Counted from the stretch's first letter, positions 9,158-17,919 are shown. The stretch: 64,000 nucleotides of DNA from Luteipulveratus flavus (GCF_029080175.1 NZ_JARFJC010000029.1); one strand, 5' to 3'. The notes: generated by a model from the sequence alone, not told the origin. Made by a program: numbers and translations.

Positions 9158-10273
9158 TCAGGCGTCGTAGTCGAGCGTGACCTCGTCGGTCACCGGGTGC
9201 GACTGGCAGGCCAGCACGATGCCCGCATCCACCTCTTCGGGCTCCAGCGCGTAGTTGCGGTCCATCCGGACCTCGCCCTGCACCACGCGGGCGCGGCAGG
9301 TCCCGCACACGCCGCCGGTACAGCTGAACGGCGCGTCCGGCCGGGTCCGTAGCGTCGCGTCCAGGATCGTCTCCTGCTTGCTCGGCATCTCGACCTCGGT
9401 CGTGCGCCCGTCCAGGTTGACGGTCACCACGGACTCCGGCGGCGCACCCGGATCGCTCACGGCGACGGGCGCCGGAGCTCCGACCTCGTCGACGTGGAAG
9501 ACCTCGTGATGCACGTGCTCGTGCCCGACACCCTTCTCCTGCAACAGCTCTCGCGCACCCTCGACCATCCCGAACGGGCCGCACAGGTACCACTCGTCGA
9601 CGCCGTCGACCGGCAGCAGCGTGTCGAAGAGACGCTGGAGCCGGTCGCGGTCGAGCCGGCCGTGGAAGAGGTCGACGTCCTGCGCCTCGCGCGACAGGAC
9701 GTGCATCAGGTGGAAACGGCCGGGGTAGGCGTTCTTGAGGTCCTCCAGCTCCTCCAGGAACATCACCGAGGAGGTGCGACGGTTGCCGTACAGCAGCGTG
9801 ACCCGCGACTGCGGCTCCTCCTCGAGCACTGTCGCCAGCAGCGAGAGCACCGGGGTGATGCCGGAGCCGGCGGCGATGAACACGTGATGGCGACGCGCGG
9901 TCGGGTCGGTCGGCACGGTGAAGCCGCCGAGCGGTGACATGACCTCGATCTCGTGGCCGACGTCGATCTTCTCGTTCAGCCAGGTGGACATCGCACCGCC
10001 GGGCACGACCGCCGAACCAACGCGAACCTGCTTGCGGCGCAACGCCTCTCCTCGGGAGAGGCAGATGGAGTACGAGCGCCGCACCTCCTCACCCGCGATC
10101 GTCGCGCGCAGGGTGAGGTGCTGGCCCGGCTCGAACGCGAAGTCGTCGGCGAGCTCGTCCGGCACGGCGAAGGAGATCGCCACGGCGTCGTCCGTCAGCT
10201 GCTGGACGCCCGCGATGGGCAGCAGGTGGAAGCGCGGACGCGAGCGACGGGTGGTCTGGTTCAGCAGGGGCAT
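9158..10273 (-). CDS. paaE: phenylacetyl-CoA epoxidase reductase subunit PaaE
   Basis: The 371-residue reductase transfers electrons from NADPH to the PaaAC di-iron oxygenase. The N-terminal FAD domain has RRSYSIC (65-71); the NAD(P) domain has IAAGSGITPVLSLL and LYGNRRTSSVMFLEEL; the C-terminal plant-type 2Fe-2S ferredoxin has the cysteines CTGGVCGTC and a fourth in LACQSHPV. Start ATG 10273 overlaps the paaD stop by one base (TGATG). It is the last gene of paaABCDE, as in E. coli and other actinobacteria, and its stop lies 2 bases from the end of the convergent Hsp70-like gene, so no separate terminator fits between them. Confidence 0.97.
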   Translation of the reverse strand: MPLLNQTTRRSRPRFHLLPIAGVQQLTDDAVAISFAVPDELADDFAFEPGQHLTLRATIAGEEVRRSYSICLSRGEALRRKQVRVGSAVVPGGAMSTWLNEKIDVGHEIEVMSPLGGFTVPTDPTARRHHVFIAAGSGITPVLSLLATVLEEEPQSRVTLLYGNRRTSSVMFLEELEDLKNAYPGRFHLMHVLSREAQDVDLFHGRLDRDRLQRLFDTLLPVDGVDEWYLCGPFGMVEGARELLQEKGVGHEHVHHEVFHVDEVGAPAPVAVSDPGAPPESVVTVNLDGRTTEVEMPSKQETILDATLRTRPDAPFSCTGGVCGTCRARVVQGEVRMDRNYALEPEEVDAGIVLACQSHPVTDEVTLDYDA

Positions 10274-10779
10274 CAGATGGCCTTGAACTCTTCGAAGGGC
10301 TCGTGACAGTCCAGGCACCGACGCAGCGCCTTGCACGAGGTGGAGCCGAACCGGGAGATCTGCTCCGTGTGCTCCGACCCGCACAGCGGGCACGCGACCC
10401 GCCGCACGCTCAGGTCGAGCGACACCGGGCCGGCCGCCGCGGCGCCCGCACCGGGCTGCGGCGGGGCGATGCCGAACCGCGCGAGCGCGTCCCGACCACG
10501 CTCGGACATCCAGTCGGTCGTCCAGGCCGGCGCCAGCCGGACGTCGACTTCGGCGCGCAGGCCGTGGGCGGCGACGACCGCACCGATGCCGTCCTCGATC
10601 GCGCGCATCGCCGGGCAGCCGGAGTAGGTCGGGGTGATGACGACCCGGACGACCTCGCCGTCGACCTCGACCGAGCGCAGGATGCCCAGGTCCTCGATGG
10701 AGATGACCGGGACCTCGGGGTCCGGGACGGCGCGCACCGCGGCGACGACATCCGTACGGGCCCGGGTGGTGGCGGTCAC
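10273..10779 (-). CDS. paaD: phenylacetate degradation protein PaaD (Fe-S/MIP18-like)
   Basis: A 168-residue protein of the DUF59/MIP18 family, needed for maturation of the phenylacetyl-CoA epoxidase. The N-terminal MIP18 domain shows VPDPEVPVISIEDLGILR and the reactive cysteine in TPTYSGCPAM; the C terminus carries a four-cysteine zinc or iron motif, CPLCG...CKALRRCLDCHEPFEEFK, typical of PaaD rather than SufT. I chose GTG 10779, which overlaps the paaC stop as GTGA; codons upstream belong to paaC in another frame. It overlaps paaE by one base downstream. The position as fourth gene of the paa operon confirms the assignment. Confidence 0.95.
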   Translation of the reverse strand: MTATTRARTDVVAAVRAVPDPEVPVISIEDLGILRSVEVDGEVVRVVITPTYSGCPAMRAIEDGIGAVVAAHGLRAEVDVRLAPAWTTDWMSERGRDALARFGIAPPQPGAGAAAAGPVSLDLSVRRVACPLCGSEHTEQISRFGSTSCKALRRCLDCHEPFEEFKAI

Positions 10780-11585
10780 CAGGTGGCTCCCGGGTGCGAG
10801 CGCGCGATGTGCTGCATCTCGGCGAGCAGGTAGCCCATGCACTGGTCGTGCACACCACGCCGGCCACCGCGCGAGCGCCACCGGGCGTCGTCCGGCAGGG
10901 TCAGCGTGGCGCGCTCGACCAGAGTGGCGACACGGGCGACCACGGCGTCGTGCAGCGAGGACGGCAGCACGCCGATGCCCGCCTCGGCCGCCGCGGAGGA
11001 CACCGCGTCGTCGTCGAACAGCTCGGCGAGGTAGGGCAGGACGACCTCCAGGGCCGCCTGCATGCGCTCGTGCGACTCCTGCGTGCCGTCACCCAGCCGC
11101 AGCACCCACTGCTCGGCGTGGTCGCGGTGGTAGTCGACCTCCTTGACCGCCTTCGCGGCGATCGCGGCCAGGACCGGGTCCGAGGAACCGGTGAGAGCGG
11201 CGTAGAGCTCGCGCTGGTAGGCGGCGAACCACACCATCCGCGCCATCTCGAAGGCGAAGTCGCCCCGCGGCTGCTGGACCAGGTGGACGCAGCGGAACTC
11301 GCGCTCGTCCCGGAAGTAGGCGAGGTCGTCCTCGCTGCGACCGGTGCCGTCGAGCTCACCGGAGCGGGTCAGCAGCGCGCGTGCCTGCCCGAGGAGGTCC
11401 AGGCCGATGTTGCCCAGCGCCATGTCCTCCTCGATCTGCGGCGCCCGCGAGATCCACTCCCCCAGGCGCTGCGCGTAGATCAGGGCGTCGTCGCCGAGCT
11501 GCAGGCAGTACGCCGCGACCAGCGAGTCCCCTTCCGGCACCACGGACTCGGGCGCCTTGCCCACCCACGTGACGTCGCCGCTCAC
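10776..11585 (-). CDS. paaC: phenylacetyl-CoA 1,2-epoxidase structural subunit PaaC
   Basis: A 269-residue ferritin-like subunit that forms the catalytic heterodimer with PaaA but has no active di-iron centre itself. Family marks are CLQLGDDALIYAQRLGEWISRAPQIEEDMALGNIGLDLLGQAR at the N terminus and KEVDYHRDHAEQWVLRLGDGT in the centre. GTG 11585 overlaps the paaB stop (GTGA), which also sets the start; the longer open frame upstream is antisense or out-of-frame paaB sequence. Length agrees with known PaaC proteins (about 250-270). Confidence 0.95.
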   Translation of the reverse strand: MSGDVTWVGKAPESVVPEGDSLVAAYCLQLGDDALIYAQRLGEWISRAPQIEEDMALGNIGLDLLGQARALLTRSGELDGTGRSEDDLAYFRDEREFRCVHLVQQPRGDFAFEMARMVWFAAYQRELYAALTGSSDPVLAAIAAKAVKEVDYHRDHAEQWVLRLGDGTQESHERMQAALEVVLPYLAELFDDDAVSSAAAEAGIGVLPSSLHDAVVARVATLVERATLTLPDDARWRSRGGRRGVHDQCMGYLLAEMQHIARSHPGATW

Positions 11586-11863
11586 AGGTACTCCACGTCC
11601 TCGGGCACGTCGTAGAACGTCGGGTGGCGGTAGACCTTGTCGGCGGCGGGGTCGAAGAAGGAGTCCTTCTCGTCCGGGCTGCTCGCCGTGATGTCGTCGG
11701 CGGCCACGACCCACACCGAGACGCCCTCCTGGCGCCGGGTGTAGAGGTCACGAGCGTTGCGCAGCGCCATCGTCGCGTCCGGCGCGTGCAGCGACCCGAC
11801 GTGCACGTGCGACAGGCCGCGCTTGGGCCGGACGAACACCTCGTACAGCGCACCCTCGCTCAT
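11582..11863 (-). CDS. paaB: phenylacetyl-CoA 1,2-epoxidase subunit PaaB
   Basis: A 93-residue subunit thought to bridge or stabilise the PaaAC oligomer and couple it to the reductase. The family pattern is clear: LYEVFVRPKRGLSHVHVGSLHAPD, ALRNARDLYTRRQEGVSVWVV and FDPAADKVYRHPTFYDVP. ATG 11863 overlaps the paaA stop (ATGA). No membrane segment or signal is present. The length matches the usual 90-95 residues. Confidence 0.96.
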   Translation of the reverse strand: MSEGALYEVFVRPKRGLSHVHVGSLHAPDATMALRNARDLYTRRQEGVSVWVVAADDITASSPDEKDSFFDPAADKVYRHPTFYDVPEDVEYL

Positions 11864-12906
11864 GCCACGGCTCCCTTCGTTCGTGCGGCGGACTTCTCGG
11901 CGTACGCGGTCGCGGCCTCGCGCACCCACGCGCCGTCGTCGTGCGCGGTGACCCGGTGGGCGATGCGAGCGGCGTTCATCGGACCGTCGCCCTTGATGAC
12001 CCGCCACAGCTCGTCCCAGTCGATCGCGCCGAAGTCCCAGTGGCCGCGCTCCTCGTTCCAGCGCAGGTCCGGGTCGGGCAGCGTCAGGCCCAGCTTCTGC
12101 GCCTGCGGCACCGTCATGTCGATGAACTTCTGGCGCAGGTCGTCGTTACTGAACCGCTTGATGCCCCAGGCCATCGACTGCTCGGTGTGACCGCCGCCCT
12201 TCGCGGCCTCGCCGGTGTCGGGCGGTCCGAACATCATCAGCGCCGGCCACCACCAGCGGTCCGCGGCGTCCTGCGCCATGGCCCTCTGATCGTCGGTGCC
12301 GCGCGCGAGCGTCCACAGGATCTCGAACCCCTGGCGCTGGTGGAAGGACTCCTCCTTGCAGACCCGGATCATCGCGCGGGCGTACGGGCCGTAGGAGCAG
12401 CGGCACAGCGGCACCTGGTTCATGATCGCGGCGCCGTCGACCAGCCAGCCGATCGCGCCCACGTCGGCCCAGGTCGCCGTCGGGTAGTTGAAGATCGAGG
12501 AGTACTTCTGCCGCCCCGAGTGCAGCTTGTCCAGCAGCTCCGAGCGGTCCACGCCGAGCGTCTCGGCGGCGCTGTAGAGGTACAGCCCGTGACCGGCCTC
12601 GTCCTGCACCTTGGCCATCAGGATCGCCTTGCGGCGCAGCGAGGGCGCCCGGGAGATCCAGTTGCCCTCCGGCTGCATGCCGATGATCTCCGAGTGCGCG
12701 TGCTGGGCGATCTGCCGAATCAGCGTCTTGCGGTAGTCGTCGGGCATGTCGTCGCGCGGCTCGATGCGCTGCTCGCGCGCGATGAGGTCGTCGAAGGAGC
12801 CGGGCGTCGTCCGGCGCTCGGTGGCGGACTGCAGGACGTCGTCGAGGGCGCCACCCTCGGCCGCATTGAGCGGCTCGACGTCAGGGCCGAAGTCGTTGCC
12901 GTACAT
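11860..12906 (-). CDS. paaA: phenylacetyl-CoA 1,2-epoxidase catalytic subunit PaaA
   Basis: The 348-residue di-iron subunit that epoxidises the aromatic ring of phenylacetyl-CoA with oxygen. Iron ligands are visible in two E-x2-H motifs, KVQDEAGHGLYLYSAAE and VCKEESFHQRQGFE; PEGNWISRAPSLRRKAILMAK is also diagnostic. First gene of paaABCDE. Start ATG 12906 (MYGNDFGPD) is supported by family N termini, but the purine-rich GGGAGGT lies directly against the ATG, an unusually short spacing, so initiation may rely on another element. The divergent GNAT gene starts 84 bases away, and the promoters of both must lie in that gap. The window contains no paaK, paaF-J or paa regulator next to this operon. 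Confidence 0.96.
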   Translation of the reverse strand: MYGNDFGPDVEPLNAAEGGALDDVLQSATERRTTPGSFDDLIAREQRIEPRDDMPDDYRKTLIRQIAQHAHSEIIGMQPEGNWISRAPSLRRKAILMAKVQDEAGHGLYLYSAAETLGVDRSELLDKLHSGRQKYSSIFNYPTATWADVGAIGWLVDGAAIMNQVPLCRCSYGPYARAMIRVCKEESFHQRQGFEILWTLARGTDDQRAMAQDAADRWWWPALMMFGPPDTGEAAKGGGHTEQSMAWGIKRFSNDDLRQKFIDMTVPQAQKLGLTLPDPDLRWNEERGHWDFGAIDWDELWRVIKGDGPMNAARIAHRVTAHDDGAWVREAATAYAEKSAARTKGAVA

Positions 12907-12989
12907 ACCTCCCAGGATGCCGCCTATGACACGAGATCGCAATTCTGCTCCTCGACTGTCATACGCGCCGTCCTTGCGACACTGCTCCC

Positions 12990-13532
12990 ATGAGCGCATC
13001 GCAGCCGGTCCCCGACGCCGCCGTCCGCACCGCCCGGGTCGCCGACGCGGCAGCGGTCGGCGCGGTCCAGAGCACGGTGTGGCGGGCCGCGTACGTCGAC
13101 CTGCTGCCCGCCGAGGCGATCGACGGCTTCGACGCAGCGACGTTCACCGAGGTGTGGACCCGCTCGCTGCAGGAGCCGCCGACGCCGCAGCACCGGCTGC
13201 TGGTCGCGACGCGCGGCGAGGACGTCGTCGGCCTCGTCGCGGTCGGCCCGACCGAGGACGCCGGACGCGGTGAGGTCCTGGTCCTGTGCGTCCTGCCCGA
13301 CGCACGCCGCACCGGGCACGGCTCGCGCCTGCTCAACGCGGCCGTCGACACGCTGCGCGCCAACGACTTCCGGGAGGTCGAGACCTGGGTCCCGGCGACC
13401 GACGAGTCCGCACGTCGCTTCCTCGAGGGCGCCGGGCTGCACGCCGACGGCGCCTGGCGCGACCGCGCGGTGTCCGACGACGGCCGGAGCCTACGGGAGG
13501 TCAGGCTGCTCGCCTCCATCACCGATGAGTGA
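12990..13532 (+). CDS. GNAT family N-acetyltransferase
   Basis: A 180-residue acetyltransferase of the Gcn5-related fold. The pattern VRTARVADAAAVGAVQSTVWRAAY at the N terminus, VVGLVAVGPTED in the centre, and the acetyl-CoA loop LCVLPDARRTGHGSRLL followed by WVPATDESARRFLEGAGL are typical. The substrate cannot be predicted. It starts divergently from paaA, and its 3' end overlaps azlC by 8 bases, so it is the first gene of a GNAT-azlC-azlD transcript. Confidence 0.87.
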   Translation: MSASQPVPDAAVRTARVADAAAVGAVQSTVWRAAYVDLLPAEAIDGFDAATFTEVWTRSLQEPPTPQHRLLVATRGEDVVGLVAVGPTEDAGRGEVLVLCVLPDARRTGHGSRLLNAAVDTLRANDFREVETWVPATDESARRFLEGAGLHADGAWRDRAVSDDGRSLREVRLLASITDE

Positions 13533-14229
13533 GCCGGTGGTCGAGGACGACCCGCAGTCGCGTCGGCGTGCCGTCGTCCGGCAGAGCCTGTCCGTCGCCG
13601 TCGCGACCGGGCTGTACGGCGTCAGCTTCGGTGCGCTGTCGGTCGCGGCCGGACTGACCACCTGGCAGACGGTCGCGCTGTCTCTCCTGCTGTTCAGCGG
13701 AGGTTCGCAGTTCGCCCTGGTCGGTGTCATCGCCGCCGGCGGGTCCGAAGTCTCGGCCGTCGCGACATCGACCCTGCTCGGCGTCCGCAACGGCCTCTAC
13801 GGGCTCCAGGTCAACCGGCTGCTGCAGGCCCGCGGCTGGCGGCGGGTGCTCGCGGCGCACGTCACCATCGACGAGTCCACCGCGGTCGGGGTCGCCCAGC
13901 CGGAGCCGGCGCTGTCCCGGGTCGGGTTCTGGTGGACCGGCCTGGGCGTCTTCGTCGGCTGGAACGTCACGACCTTCGTCGGCGCGCTCGTCGGTAACGC
14001 CCTGGGCGACCCACGCCGGTACGGCCTGGACGCCGCCGCCGTCGCCGCCTTCATCGCGCTGCTGTGGCCGCGTCTCGGCACCGGCGAGGCGCGGGTCGTC
14101 GCCGTGGGCGCCGCCGCCATCGCCCTCCTGCTCGCGCCGCACACCGCGGCCGGCGTGCCCGTCCTGGCCGCGAGCGCTGCCGCCGTCGTCGCGGGCCTGC
14201 TGCCCCGACGTACGCAGGGCGCGCGATGA
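13525..14229 (+). CDS. azlC: AzlC family amino acid exporter, large subunit
   Basis: A 234-residue inner-membrane protein with several hydrophobic segments and the AzlC features TGLYGVSFGALSVAAGLT, LLFSGGSQFALVGVIAAGG and the RNGLYGLQVNRLLQ region. With AzlD it forms a branched-chain amino acid exporter (characterised as AzlCD in Bacillus and BrnFE/YgaZH-type systems). The start ATG 13525 is inside the GNAT gene, an 8-base overlap; the longer open frame upstream is out-of-frame GNAT sequence. Its stop overlaps azlD as ATGA, so both subunits are co-translated. Confidence 0.92.
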   Translation: MSEPVVEDDPQSRRRAVVRQSLSVAVATGLYGVSFGALSVAAGLTTWQTVALSLLLFSGGSQFALVGVIAAGGSEVSAVATSTLLGVRNGLYGLQVNRLLQARGWRRVLAAHVTIDESTAVGVAQPEPALSRVGFWWTGLGVFVGWNVTTFVGALVGNALGDPRRYGLDAAAVAAFIALLWPRLGTGEARVVAVGAAAIALLLAPHTAAGVPVLAASAAAVVAGLLPRRTQGAR

Positions 14230-14540
14230 GCGCCTGGACGACGGTGCTGCTGGCCGCCGGCGCTGCGTACGCGCTGAAGCTGGCGGGTTACGTGGTGCCC
14301 GCGCACCTGCTGGAGGGGCCCGTCGTGTCCCGGATGGTCCGGCTGCTGCCGATCGCCCTGCTCGCCGCGCTCGTGGTGGTCCAGGCGTTCGTCTCCCCCG
14401 ACCGCGGTCTCGTCGTGGACGCCCGGACCGCCGCGCTCGGCGTCGCGGTGGTGGCGCTCCTGCTGCGGGCTCCGTTCATCGTCGTCGTGGTGGCCGCCGC
14501 CGCGACCGCCGCAGGGCTTCGCGCCGTGGGGATCGGTTAG
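14226..14540 (+). CDS. azlD: AzlD family amino acid exporter, small subunit
   Basis: A 104-residue hydrophobic protein with three to four membrane segments (for example VLLAAGAAYALKLAGYVVP, LLPIALLAALVVVQAFV and the Val/Ala-rich C terminus). The PAHLLEGPVVSRMVRLLPIALLAAL stretch is typical of AzlD. It partners AzlC, with which it overlaps by ATGA. Nothing but a short gap follows before the convergent dedA gene, and I see no clear terminator there. Confidence 0.9.
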   Translation: MSAWTTVLLAAGAAYALKLAGYVVPAHLLEGPVVSRMVRLLPIALLAALVVVQAFVSPDRGLVVDARTAALGVAVVALLLRAPFIVVVVAAAATAAGLRAVGIG

Positions 14541-14626
14541 GCGCGGTCCATCCGCATCCTGGAGATCGGTGCTGCTCGACCAGGTCGGCGGCCTCGCCCG
14601 GCCGGCGGTGGAGGCAGGTCGTCCGC

Positions 14627-15277
14627 TCAGGCGTCCGCCGGGGCACGCTCCGGCTCCGGGCGGCGAGCGGCACGGGCCGTCCGTCGTCTCGCGATCACCA
14701 GGCGGCCCACCTCGATCAGCACCGACGCGGCCATCGCCATGCCGATGCCGAGTGCGAGCCCCTTGAGCGGCTGGTTCTCGAAGGCCGCGCCGCCGATGTA
14801 CCCCATCAGGCAGCCGTGCAGCGCCCACAGGCTCGCGCCGAGGGCGTCGAACGCACTGAACCGCCGCAACGGGTACCGCGTCGCGCCGAGCACCAGCGTC
14901 GTCGCGATCCGGCCCCAGGGGATGAATCGGGCGACCACCAGGGCCATGCCCCCGCGCCGGTCGAGCATCGCCCTGGCGGCCGCGATCGCCCGACCACGCC
15001 GCGAGTCCGACGGCACCGCATCGACCCGACCGGAGAGGAGCCGGCCCAGGAAGAAGGTGAGGTGGTCGCCGATCCAGGCCCCGAGGCCGGCGGCGAGCAG
15101 AACCGCGGGGAGACTCGGCGTGCCGGTCGAACCCGCGTACACCCCCGCCATGATCAGCGGCGCCTCGCTCGGGAACACCGGGACCACCGAGTCCAGCAAC
15201 GACATCCCGAACAGTGCGGGGTACACCCAGGCCGAGCCCATCAGCTGCTCGATCCAGCCGAGGATCCCGTCGATCAC
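14627..15277 (-). CDS. DedA family membrane protein
   Basis: A 216-residue integral membrane protein of the DedA/SNARE-associated (VTT) family. The membrane-embedded motif region is seen in VFPSEAPLIMAGVYAG, GAWIGDHLTFFLGRLL and especially ARFIPWGRIATTLVLGATRYPLRRFSAFDALGASLWALH, where the family has F-x-R-x-x-P-x-x-R. Family members affect undecaprenyl phosphate recycling or membrane homeostasis. The C terminus is Arg/Glu/Pro-rich and cytoplasmic. A single gene by spacing: 98 bases separate its start from the upstream dapB stop. Confidence 0.92.
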   Translation of the reverse strand: MIDGILGWIEQLMGSAWVYPALFGMSLLDSVVPVFPSEAPLIMAGVYAGSTGTPSLPAVLLAAGLGAWIGDHLTFFLGRLLSGRVDAVPSDSRRGRAIAAARAMLDRRGGMALVVARFIPWGRIATTLVLGATRYPLRRFSAFDALGASLWALHGCLMGYIGGAAFENQPLKGLALGIGMAMAASVLIEVGRLVIARRRTARAARRPEPERAPADA

Positions 15278-15375
15278 GTCCTCTTCACACCCTGCATGAC
15301 ATCACGCTAGGTCGGCCGGGCAACAGGCGGCTGAACACCAGGTGGCCGGCGGTCGCGTCACCGGCGCGCGAGCGG

Positions 15376-16122
15376 TCAGAGACCGAGGTAGTGCTCCAGC
15401 CCGACGGTGAGGCCGGGGTGGTCACCGACCTGCCGCACACCGGACAGGACGCCCGGCATGAAGCTCAGCCGGTCGAAGGAGTCGTGCCGGAGCGTGAGCG
15501 CCTCGCCCACCGCGCCGAACGCGACCTCCTGGTGGGCGACCCGGCCGCGCATCCGCAGCGCGTGGACCGGGACGCCGTCGACCCGAGCCCCGCGTGCGCC
15601 GTCCGGGTCCGAGGAGGTGGCGTCGGGAACCTCGCCCAGACCCGCCTCGCGACGCGCGGCGGCGATGAGGGACGCCGTCCGGGCGGCGGTCCCCGACGGC
15701 GCGTCCACCTTGCCGGGGTGATGGGTCTCGACCACCTCGACCGACTCGTAGAAGCGGGCCGCCTGCTGCGCGAACGACATCATCAGCAGCGCGCCGATCG
15801 CGAAGTTGGGCGCGATGAGCACCCCGACGCCCGGTTGCCCGGACAGCCGCTCGCGCAGCGCGTCGAGGCGCTCCTGCGACCAGCCCGTCGTGCCGACGAC
15901 CGCGTGCACGCCTCGCTCGACGCAGTGCGCCACGTTCGCCGGCGACGCGTCGGGCACGGTCAGCTCGATCGCGACCCGGGCTCCGGCGAGATCGCCGAGG
16001 TCGTCGCCGGCGCCGAACCGGCCGACGAGGTCGAGGTCGTGCGCGTCCTCGACGGCCCGGCAGGCCTGCATGCCCATGCGGCCGGAGGCGCCGATGACGG
16101 CGACGGGGATGCGATCGGTCAC
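15376..16122 (-). CDS. dapB: 4-hydroxy-tetrahydrodipicolinate reductase
   Basis: Reduces the product of DapA with NAD(P)H in the lysine/diaminopimelate pathway. The 248-residue protein has the dinucleotide loop VAVIGASGRMGMQ (7-19), the FTVP-like LTVPDASPANV, GTTGWS, APNFAIGALLMM and the catalytic substrate loop EVVETHHPGKVDAPSGTA with the essential His-His and Lys. Start is GTG 16122, 4 bases after the stop of the PhoD-like gene on the same strand, so dapB is the second gene of that operon. Length is normal for an actinobacterial DapB. Confidence 0.96.
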   Translation of the reverse strand: MTDRIPVAVIGASGRMGMQACRAVEDAHDLDLVGRFGAGDDLGDLAGARVAIELTVPDASPANVAHCVERGVHAVVGTTGWSQERLDALRERLSGQPGVGVLIAPNFAIGALLMMSFAQQAARFYESVEVVETHHPGKVDAPSGTAARTASLIAAARREAGLGEVPDATSSDPDGARGARVDGVPVHALRMRGRVAHQEVAFGAVGEALTLRHDSFDRLSFMPGVLSGVRQVGDHPGLTVGLEHYLGL

Positions 16123-16126
16123 GGCC

Positions 16127-17800
16127 TCAGCCGATCTCCACGCGGGCGACCTCGCGCGGGGTGGGTGCGTCGTACTGCTCGTCGTGCACGTCGCCGGTGT
16201 ACCACCGCAGCTCCAGGCGACCGTCCTCCTCCACGTCGGCGACGGCCAGGTTGTTGTCGAACCACGGCCCCTCCGTCACCGACCAGGTGTACGCAGGGTC
16301 CGGCACCTTGGACGCGCGGCCAGCGAGCCAGCGCATCGGTCGAGCCAGCCCGCGGCCCAGCAGGTCGTTGAGGACGCGCGCGTGCTTCGGCAGCGGGTTG
16401 CGGATCGGCGAGCAGACCGCCTGCACGATCTCGGAGGTCAGGCCGTACTGCTCGCGCGGGATCTGTGCGACGTAGGAGTGGTGGACGTCGCCGGACAGGA
16501 ACGTGATGGCGCGCGGCGCCGTACCCCGCTCGCCCCGGGCGACCTCGACGACGGCGGCCAGCACCTCGGCGAACGAGCGCTGGAACGCACCCCAGTGCTC
16601 CAGGTCGACCGCCTGCCGCAGCCGCTCGCCCGCGCCGGCGAGCCGCTTGCCGTACGCGCCCTCGGAGATCGCCTCGTTGATCGCCTCCAGGTCGTGGATA
16701 CCCGGCGCGATCAGGAACGGCAGCGACGTCCCGATGAAAAGGTGCTCCACGTCGCCCGTCAGCTGCTCGTCCACCCACCGGGCCTCGACCTCGTCCAGCA
16801 TCGCGCGGTGCTCGGGACGCAGGTCCCGAGCGGCGCGGGAGTCGATCATCACCAGCCGGCCACGACCGAGGTCGCGGGTGTAGCTGAACCGGTAGGTCTC
16901 CGGCTGGGTGTCCACGCGCTCGGCCAGCGCCCGGAGGGTGGCCGTGAGGTCCAGCTCCTCGGCGGCGCCGGACTCGGCGTGCTGCACGATCAGCTGCCAC
17001 ACCTCGTCACCGGCGAGCTCCTTGGGCGAGAGGTTGCCGACGTGCTGGTACACCCAGTACGACATCAGCGCGCCCACGATGCGCTCGTGCCACCACTCGG
17101 TCGCGTTCATCTTCGCGTGCCAGGTGGCGGAGGTGTTCCAGTCGTCGCGTACGTCGTGGTCGTCGAAGATCATCGCGCTCGGCAGGGTCGAGAGCAGCCA
17201 CCGGTTGACCGGGTCCGACCAGGCGAGGCGGTACAGGTGGGCGTACTCGATATAGTCCTTCAGCTCCGCGCCGGGCGCCTCCTCCAGACCACGCCGCTCC
17301 CGGATGAACTCCTCCATCTCATCGGAGATCTCGTCGGCGTAGACCTGGTCGCCGAGCATCACCACGAGGTCCGGCCAGGCGTGCGTGTCAGCGTTGGCCG
17401 CCATGTCGAGGGCGTAAGAGCGCAGCGCGTCGACGCCATGGGTCTTGGTGCCCTCGCGGTCGTGCGGGACGCTCGTGCGGCAGGACCCGAACGCCAGGCG
17501 AGGCGCCTTGTCGGGGCGCAGCGTCGCGATCCGGCTCGGCGGCAGGGTGCTCTCCGGCTCGGGCCACGCCCGGACCCCGTCCACCTCCACGGCGTACTCC
17601 TGCACCGTGCCCGGGACCAGCCCGTCGACGACGATCAGGGCGTAGTGCTTGTCGTGGACGCCGAAGGTGCGCGAGGACCAGGACCGCCCGTCGCAGTGCA
17701 CCGTGACGACGCTGTCGGCCTCGGTCTGCACCCAGACGGTGGCCGCGGTCTGTCCGACGTGTCGTAGCAGGGGGCCGAGCACAAGGGAGGAGTCAGGCAT
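16127..17800 (-). CDS. PhoD-like metallophosphatase
   Basis: A 557-residue member of the alkaline phosphatase D family. An N-terminal Ig-like region (about 1-90, LVLGPLLRHVGQTAATVWVQ) precedes the calcineurin-like domain with FGSCRTS, VMLGDQVYADE, AMIFDDHDVRDDWN, GRLVMIDSRA, FIGTSLPFL and FLSGDVHHSYVA. Unlike secreted PhoD enzymes it shows no twin-arginine or other signal peptide, so I expect a cytoplasmic phosphodiesterase or phosphatase; the substrate is unknown. ATG 17800 is chosen over further upstream codons because it begins the conserved region; no strong ribosome binding site is visible. dapB follows after 4 bases. Confidence 0.9.
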   Translation of the reverse strand: MPDSSLVLGPLLRHVGQTAATVWVQTEADSVVTVHCDGRSWSSRTFGVHDKHYALIVVDGLVPGTVQEYAVEVDGVRAWPEPESTLPPSRIATLRPDKAPRLAFGSCRTSVPHDREGTKTHGVDALRSYALDMAANADTHAWPDLVVMLGDQVYADEISDEMEEFIRERRGLEEAPGAELKDYIEYAHLYRLAWSDPVNRWLLSTLPSAMIFDDHDVRDDWNTSATWHAKMNATEWWHERIVGALMSYWVYQHVGNLSPKELAGDEVWQLIVQHAESGAAEELDLTATLRALAERVDTQPETYRFSYTRDLGRGRLVMIDSRAARDLRPEHRAMLDEVEARWVDEQLTGDVEHLFIGTSLPFLIAPGIHDLEAINEAISEGAYGKRLAGAGERLRQAVDLEHWGAFQRSFAEVLAAVVEVARGERGTAPRAITFLSGDVHHSYVAQIPREQYGLTSEIVQAVCSPIRNPLPKHARVLNDLLGRGLARPMRWLAGRASKVPDPAYTWSVTEGPWFDNNLAVADVEEDGRLELRWYTGDVHDEQYDAPTPREVARVEIG

Positions 17801-17885
17801 CGCGCCAGTCTCGCAGCCCGACCTGTGGGGCGTGCGCCGGATGGGCGTTCCGGCGTGAATGATCCCCGCCGGTGCGCAGGTACGC

Positions 17886-17919
17886 CTGTGGCCCGGCCCC
17901 CGAAGGGACCGGGCCACAG
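17886..17919 (-). terminator. terminator of pnp
   Basis: An 11-bp perfect stem, CTGTGGCCCGG at 17886-17896 paired with CCGGGCCACAG at 17909-17919, lies 17 bases after the pnp stop. No U-rich tail follows, as is common for terminators in high-GC actinobacteria. Confidence 0.8.
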
